Shown: in pieces, positions 34,158 through 38,993 of the stretch
How the letters are laid out: each line of letters opens with the position of its first letter
How positions within the stretch are numbered: the first letter of the stretch is position 1
Origin: Candidatus Melainabacteria bacterium RIFCSPLOWO2_02_FULL_35_15
GTDB taxonomy: Bacteria; Cyanobacteriota; Vampirovibrionia; 2-02-FULL-35-15
Direction: 5' to 3'
Length of the DNA stretch: 38,993 nucleotides
Assembly (NCBI GenBank): GCA_001784585.1
Contig: MFRN01000042.1
Location: forward strand, 1-38,993
Position numbers and translations under genes: made by a program
The notes under the pieces: generated by a model
Told to the model about the DNA's origin: nothing
The model's database searches: none
What the model saw: the letters and a program-made list of their open reading frames with translations, nothing else

Positions 34158-35510
34158 TTAAGTTTCTGATTCATATATTTGAACAAACTTATACAGCCAG
34201 TCACTGACTTCTACCAGCGATCTCCAGTCTGCTTTCTCGGTTACAGTGTGTAAATCCTCTAAGTTTGGACCGACAAGTGCTGAAATAAATTCTTCTGCAT
34301 AGGCATTTCTTTTAGGAACCAGATGATTAGCCTGACATGCGCCATGTGAAGGTATTATTTTTACTGAGCTATGCCCTGCTTCGCCGGCAGCCTGCTTCAG
34401 TAATTTTACAAGTAAATTATCAGTACTGCCCTGCCATGGGGGAAATTGTTCATCTGTTTTAATTGTAATTTTCAGATTTTTTTCTATACATTTATATTTT
34501 TCCTCAGTGCGTTTAACTTCCTGTTTAATCCTTCCAAGTTCATTATCCTGCTCTTCTCTGGTTAAACTTCTAAGTGAAAGATATATATGCCCTTTTGTTG
34601 AGAAGGCATTATTTGGAGTTCTTTTAATCTCATACTCATAAATGTTCTTTGAAATTAATGGCTGGTGAATTTCCGGATTCCACTTAACTACTCCATTCCC
34701 TAATACAGATCCCAGTTCTGTTAAAATATCCGAAGCACTTATAAAATCATCCCGGTTATCTATACCTGAGTGGCCACCTCTAAGTCCGTTTATATCAATC
34801 TTAATATCAACAAAACTTGCACATCCGGTAGTTATTTGAAATGCCTCATCACCGTCTATTACAATTACATATTTTGCTTTAAATTGACTTGTATCCAAAG
34901 CAATTAAAGATGCACTATCCTCTTCTTCATCCGGAGCAAGTACAATTTCAAAAGGAACATGAGCCTTTTCTTCCGATATAAAACGTCTAACAATGTCCCA
35001 CATAATAGCAACCTGTGCTTTATCATCTGCACCTAAAGTAGTAGTACCGTCAGTTGCAATATATTCTTTTATATCTTCTTTTATAGAGTGATTAATTAGT
35101 ACAGGATAAATTTGCTTTGTCGGCTCATCGAGATCTGCCGGAACTATATCCAGGTGACCCATGAACATGAGCGGCTGTCTGTCTTCGCATCCTTTTGAAC
35201 CGGGCACTTTTATAATTAATGAACCGTATTTATCAACATAGCTGGTAATTCCCGGATGTAACTCTTCAAAAAGTTTTGCAGTTACCTGTCGAACAAGTTC
35301 CATATTTTCTTTCATCTCTGGTTCTTTTGGATGACCAGGTCTTACAGTAGGAGTAGGAATAACTGCAAGTTTTAAAAATGTGTCAACAACAGGATTTTTA
35401 TTAGCAATCTGGATTAGTCTTTCAGCAGGTAATTCATTTGGAATCTTTCTTCTGTTTTGAGAAAGTAAAATCGGTGTATGGTTAATATTAATCAAAGCTA
35501 CAGGAAGCAT
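34158..35510 (-). CDS. M20-family metallopeptidase (PepT-like)
   Basis: A 450-aa zinc aminopeptidase. Metal ligands and catalytic residues are in MGHLDIVP (His, catalytic Asp), TTLGADDKA (bridging Asp), LAPDEEEDSA (general-base Glu) and the C-terminal LEDLHTVTE (His). A dimerisation insert (INGLRGGHSGI, with its conserved His) lies at about 245-260. Peptidase T cuts the N-terminal residue from tripeptides. The protein is about 40 residues longer than PepT at its N-terminus and has no Shine-Dalgarno before the first ATG, so the true start may be later. It diverges from the M32 carboxypeptidase, another peptidase. Confidence 0.9.
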   Translation of the reverse strand: MLPVALININHTPILLSQNRRKIPNELPAERLIQIANKNPVVDTFLKLAVIPTPTVRPGHPKEPEMKENMELVRQVTAKLFEELHPGITSYVDKYGSLIIKVPGSKGCEDRQPLMFMGHLDIVPADLDEPTKQIYPVLINHSIKEDIKEYIATDGTTTLGADDKAQVAIMWDIVRRFISEEKAHVPFEIVLAPDEEEDSASLIALDTSQFKAKYVIVIDGDEAFQITTGCASFVDIKIDINGLRGGHSGIDNRDDFISASDILTELGSVLGNGVVKWNPEIHQPLISKNIYEYEIKRTPNNAFSTKGHIYLSLRSLTREEQDNELGRIKQEVKRTEEKYKCIEKNLKITIKTDEQFPPWQGSTDNLLVKLLKQAAGEAGHSSVKIIPSHGACQANHLVPKRNAYAEEFISALVGPNLEDLHTVTEKADWRSLVEVSDWLYKFVQIYESET

Positions 35511-35668
35511 ACGAAGATCGAATCATGACAACTGGTAAAAAATCAGAAAACGTTCTGTAAAATTTTTCATACGAGAAAAATCTTTTTAATTTATTTTTTT
35601 TCATGTTGACAGTTTTATAATGAGTCCACCAGGACAAATTGAGAACTTAAAACAGGCATGCACTATTC

Positions 35669-37309
35669 ATGTTAAAGGTTGTTCGTTCACAATTCAACAA
35701 ACCACAACAAGCCTTACACCAGAAACCTGCTTGTGAAGCTAAGCCGGTCAATGAAGAAGCTCGCACACAAATTATTCAATATCCGAATTTAATTCCGGAA
35801 AATCTGGATTTTAAAATCAAGTTAGCTGATTTTAAAAGACTTGTAAATGAGTTTCAAACAGTAATCAATATAAGCTCGATTTTAGAATGGGACTCAGCAG
35901 TAATTCTGCCGGAACGTGCTACGGATAACCGGGCAGGAGAGATGTCATGCCAGGCAAAGCTTGCCCATGAAATTTTAACTTCAAAAGAAATGGGAAACTT
36001 AATCAGCTATCTGAAAGAAGAAACAAACTTTACCAGACTGGATAAGCACGAACAGGCATTGCTGCGGGAAATGAAAAATCAATATAACAGAGGGAAAAAT
36101 ATTCCCGGTATACTTTTACAGGAACTGGCTTCTACAATAGTCCAGGCACAGGAAGCCTGGTCGAGAACAGCTACAGCAAAGGATTTTTCTGTATTTATTC
36201 CGTCACTTGAAAAGATAATTTTCCTTAAGCGTAAAATCGCAGAATATATAAAATATGAAAAATCACCATATGATGCATTACTGGAAGCTTATGAACCGGG
36301 AATGACTGCAGAAAAACTGGATAAACTGTTTGAAGAACTTAAAGGGGAATTAATCCCGATAGTAAAAAAAATTAACAGCTTGCCTAAAAAAACCGACACT
36401 ACATTCCTAAATAAAGACTATGATACAGAAAAACAGATAGAGCTGGGAAAAAGTCTTCTTAAACATATACAATTTGATTTTTCAAGAGGGTGCCTGGATG
36501 AAGGTAATACTTCATTTAGCTTAGGTATCGGACCGAACAATGTAAGGTTAGTCAGTGTTATTTTTAAAAACAATATTTTTTATACAATGGCTACTCTTCT
36601 TCATGAAGGGTTTCACGGGCTTTATGATCAGGGATTTGATCCTGCTTTAGCTACTACACCTTTATTTGATGCTCCTTCTACAGGTATGCATGAAGCAATG
36701 GCCAGGTTAGGTGAAATTTTTATCGGGAAAGGGCTTCCATTCTGTAACTTCTTTCTTCCAAAATTAAAAGATACTTTTCCTGAACAGCTTCAAAATATTT
36801 CTCCGGAGCAATACTATAAAGCAATAAACGATGTACAACCCTCCTATGTCTGGAGCGAGTCTGATGAAGCAGCATGTAATTTGCACATATGTATTCTTTT
36901 TGAAATTGAAAGGAATTTAATAGAAGGTAAGCTAACTGCTAAAGAAGTGCATGATTTTTGGAGTAAAAAACTGGAGGAATATTGTGGAATAACACCACCC
37001 AATGATGAAATATGCAGCCACTGGTCAAGCGGTGACATTGGTTATTTCCCGGCTTATACATTAGGAAATTTATACGCTGCACAAATATACAATACAATGA
37101 AAAAAGAAATACCTGATCTTGAAGAACAAATTGCAAATGGAAATATAGCTACTTCCGTAGAGTGGTTAAAAGAAAAAATCTTTAAATACGGTAAGACAGA
37201 GAGTCCGTCAGAAATCATGACAAGAGTTACAGGAGAACAACTCAACCCCGGATATTACCTGAATTACATTAAAGACAAATACAGTAAAATATATGGGATT
37301 GAACTTTGA
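35669..37309 (+). CDS. M32 carboxypeptidase (Taq family)
   Basis: A 546-aa zinc carboxypeptidase. The HExxH site is His312-Glu313-Gly-Phe-His316 (LLHEGFHGLYDQGF), and the third ligand region is His341-Glu342 (GMHEAMARLGE). The family signature ILEWDSAVILPERATDNRAGEMS appears near 75-97. M32 enzymes are usually about 500 residues. The extra 45 N-terminal residues (Gln/Pro-rich) are atypical and may be a mis-set start or an extension. It releases C-terminal residues from peptides in the cytoplasm. EamA follows after 6 bases and is probably cotranscribed, giving a peptide or amino-acid handling pair. Confidence 0.95.
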   Translation: MLKVVRSQFNKPQQALHQKPACEAKPVNEEARTQIIQYPNLIPENLDFKIKLADFKRLVNEFQTVINISSILEWDSAVILPERATDNRAGEMSCQAKLAHEILTSKEMGNLISYLKEETNFTRLDKHEQALLREMKNQYNRGKNIPGILLQELASTIVQAQEAWSRTATAKDFSVFIPSLEKIIFLKRKIAEYIKYEKSPYDALLEAYEPGMTAEKLDKLFEELKGELIPIVKKINSLPKKTDTTFLNKDYDTEKQIELGKSLLKHIQFDFSRGCLDEGNTSFSLGIGPNNVRLVSVIFKNNIFYTMATLLHEGFHGLYDQGFDPALATTPLFDAPSTGMHEAMARLGEIFIGKGLPFCNFFLPKLKDTFPEQLQNISPEQYYKAINDVQPSYVWSESDEAACNLHICILFEIERNLIEGKLTAKEVHDFWSKKLEEYCGITPPNDEICSHWSSGDIGYFPAYTLGNLYAAQIYNTMKKEIPDLEEQIANGNIATSVEWLKEKIFKYGKTESPSEIMTRVTGEQLNPGYYLNYIKDKYSKIYGIEL

Positions 37310-37315
37310 TAAAAC

Positions 37316-38248
37316 ATGTCTGAAGCGCTAAAAAATAATAAATCCTATATGGCAGAAATCGGATTACTTTATGCCAGTGCAATCTGGGGTACGACATTTT
37401 TTATGGTCAAGAACAGTTTGCAATACATTGATCCGGTGACACTGTGCAGTTATAGATTTTTACTGGCTGCACTGATATTGATGTTTTTTTTAATTTATAA
37501 TCGGCTGAAATTATTTTCCGATTTAAAAGAAGGATTAATTCTGGGATTTTTTCTATGGCTGATTTACATATCCCAGACAATAGGTCTGGTTTTTACCACT
37601 GCTTCAAATGCTGCATTTATAACAGGTTTATTTATTGTTTTTATCCCGATTTTTTTATTTATTTTTTTCAAAAAGAAACCTGCTCTTAAAAGCCTCTTTG
37701 CAATAACAGTTGCTCTGTGTGGTTTAAGCTTTTTAACCGGTGGTTTAATTCATGCAAATAAGGGAGACGTAATAACCTTAATTACAGCATTTGCTTATGC
37801 ATTGCATGTATTGTTTGCTGATAAATATGTAAAAAATAATATTAATCCTTACACACTTTGCTTTCAACAGTTTTTATTTGTTTCATTACTGAGTTTTCTT
37901 ACTGCATTTTTTTTTAAGTTACCATTTTCAGTTACTAAGATAAGTGTTATATGGACAATTTTGTTCTTAACAATTTTTCCTACCCTTACTGCATTTGTTA
38001 TCCAGCTGGTTGCTCAAAAAAATACAACTCCGGTAAAAGTATCATTAATTTTTGCTTTAGAACCTGTGTTTGGAGCAATCTTTGCCTGGACACTTGGAGG
38101 AGAAATTTTTGTTACTACAAAAGCAATAGGTGGATTACTGGTTTTTTTATCGTTGATAGTGTATCAGACTAATTTTATCCCAAATTTTAGTGGATTGATA
38201 TTATCCGCCTTCTCTGGTACGCTGCTTCGCATGCGGACTGGGCGGTAA
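37316..38248 (+). CDS. EamA/DMT-family transporter
   Basis: A 310-aa membrane protein with ten hydrophobic helices in two EamA repeats. Typical features are LLYASAIWGTTFFMVKNSL with YRFLLAALIL in repeat 1 and ITAFAYALHVLFADKYV ... LIFALEPVFGAIFAWTLGGE in repeat 2. Drug/metabolite transporters of this type export amino acids or metabolites. Its position right after M32 fits amino-acid efflux, by inference. The last 48 bases overlap the 3' end of the opposing CBS gene. The tail after the last helix (LRMRTGR) may be a read-on due to that overlap. Confidence 0.93.
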   Translation: MSEALKNNKSYMAEIGLLYASAIWGTTFFMVKNSLQYIDPVTLCSYRFLLAALILMFFLIYNRLKLFSDLKEGLILGFFLWLIYISQTIGLVFTTASNAAFITGLFIVFIPIFLFIFFKKKPALKSLFAITVALCGLSFLTGGLIHANKGDVITLITAFAYALHVLFADKYVKNNINPYTLCFQQFLFVSLLSFLTAFFFKLPFSVTKISVIWTILFLTIFPTLTAFVIQLVAQKNTTPVKVSLIFALEPVFGAIFAWTLGGEIFVTTKAIGGLLVFLSLIVYQTNFIPNFSGLILSAFSGTLLRMRTGR

Positions 38249-38740
38249 GTTTAAAACTTCATTTGAATAATAATCTGCAAGATGTTCTACAATATCTCTT
38301 ACAGATATAAAACCAACAGGATGGTTTCCTTCATCGACCAAAGGAATATGTCTGTATCCGCCTGCTGCCATACGATTTAAAGCATAGACAATCGGATCAT
38401 CCAGATAAAGCGCATCAGGATTTTTTGTCATATATTCACTGACTGTTTCTTTCGAATAATCATGTCCTTTATTAACAAGTTTTCTGATTACATCTCTCTC
38501 AGTAAAAATCCCGATTAACTTATTAGTATCTTTTTCAACGACTAAAACACATCCGACATCTTTTTCAATAAAATAATTTATAGCATCAGCTACTTTTGTA
38601 TCCGGAAAAACAATAACAGGATCCCTGTATAATATTTTTTCAATTGGCTCATGAATCGATAACGCAAACTCAAGATTTGGTTTACTGGAACTGTCCCGCT
38701 CTTCAATTATTCTTTGTTCTTCTTCAATTTCTTCCGGCAT
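38201..38740 (-). CDS. CBS-pair protein
   Basis: A 179-aa protein with two CBS motifs (ILYRDPVIVFPDTKVADAINYF... LIGIFTERDVIRKL; YMTKNPDALYLDDPIVYALNRM... PVGFISVRDIVEHL). The N-terminus is acidic and the C-terminus short, basic and Pro-containing. It has no catalytic partner domain, so it is a stand-alone adenylate-sensing Bateman module; the target is unknown. GGGGGAG directly precedes the ATG (2 bases away), which is close. It overlaps the EamA gene by 48 bases at the 3' ends. Confidence 0.92.
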   Translation of the reverse strand: MPEEIEEEQRIIEERDSSSKPNLEFALSIHEPIEKILYRDPVIVFPDTKVADAINYFIEKDVGCVLVVEKDTNKLIGIFTERDVIRKLVNKGHDYSKETVSEYMTKNPDALYLDDPIVYALNRMAAGGYRHIPLVDEGNHPVGFISVRDIVEHLADYYSNEVLNLPPSPHAKQRTREGG

Positions 38741-38967
38741 ATCTCCCCCTGTTGAATCTATTTTATATCGTCAATTTGAAATCAAACCATATACACCAAA
38801 TGGTTGATCTTTTAATGACCTGTTATAAATTTACAATTAATGTTCAAAAAAAAACACTATGGATAATAAGTACCATGACTTAACCCCGGGTATTTTACAA
38901 TGCAGGGAATAATACCTCTTGGCATATCTTAAAAAAACTTATTTTTTATTGCAATTAATTTCCTAAA

Positions 38968-38993
38968 ATGAAAAAAATAAATATATTGAAGTT
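38968..38993 (+). CDS. Possible start of a gene cut by the right edge
   Basis: ATG at 38968 opens MKKINILK, which looks like the Lys-rich start of a signal peptide, but only 8 codons are visible and no Shine-Dalgarno precedes it. The rest of the gap 38741-38967 shows no gene or clear promoter. Confidence 0.2.

Noticed and set aside
35606-35621. TTGACA followed by TATAAT before the M32 carboxypeptidase gene
   Set aside because: Both hexamers are perfect but only 4 bases apart, so they cannot form one promoter. TATAAT alone may still serve as a -10 element.

Overview
The window is one contiguous stretch of an AT-rich bacterial chromosome. It carries the inner part of an integrated mobile or defence island (1 to about 13890) joined at a tRNA-His gene to an ordinary housekeeping region (about 13900 to 38993). 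Signal peptides, a beta-barrel-like exported protein with a C-terminal phenylalanine and a class A penicillin-binding protein suggest a diderm bacterium. I cannot place the organism further. An uncultured low-GC lineage, for example near the non-photosynthetic cyanobacterial relatives, is only a guess.

Island. Position 1 lies inside a large SNF2-type helicase with a C-terminal DUF3883-like domain, running off the left edge. Divergent from it is a tyrosine recombinase with an N-terminal helix-turn-helix. Next come two large unrecognised proteins transcribed away from each other, of 594 and 1245 aa, each with a PD-(D/E)XK-like nuclease signature in its C-terminal part. They look like a two-gene defence cassette and are the best candidate for something undescribed. 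Converging on them is a tight four-gene minus-strand operon of plasmid or phage type: a small unknown protein, a DnaC/IstB-like helicase loader with a zinc finger, an element-encoded sigma factor and a resolvase-like small nuclease.

Attachment sites. The 3' 28 bases of the tRNA-His gene (13865-13892) recur as a direct repeat with one mismatch at 12743-12770, the usual signature of integration into a tRNA 3' end. The first gene of the replication operon starts one base past the duplicated CCA. The 1.1 kb between the copies holds a single gene, a winged-helix/ComF-like phosphoribosyltransferase with its own promoter and a palindrome over the start site. It ends 2 bases from the tRNA. No third copy was seen, so the outer end of the main element is probably left of the window.

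Housekeeping part. ilvD and a branched-chain aminotransferase (ilvE-like) serve isoleucine, valine and leucine synthesis. They flank a methyltransferase and an unrecognised 545-aa protein. Two divergent exported proteins with glycine-rich segments follow, one ending at a strong terminator. Next are a class A PBP, whose Shine-Dalgarno is separated from its ATG by a hairpin, and an RlmB/TrmH-like rRNA methyltransferase. A sulfotransferase faces them. A five-gene plus-strand run follows (unknown, Wzx-like flippase, lipA, YibE/F-like membrane protein, histidine phosphatase). The rest comprises a secreted thrombospondin-type-3 protein with a cysteine protease/transglutaminase-like C-terminus, a beta-barrel-like protein, a tyrosine phenol-lyase, two CBS-pair proteins, an M20 peptidase, an M32 carboxypeptidase and an EamA transporter. 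The last five point to amino-acid and peptide use.
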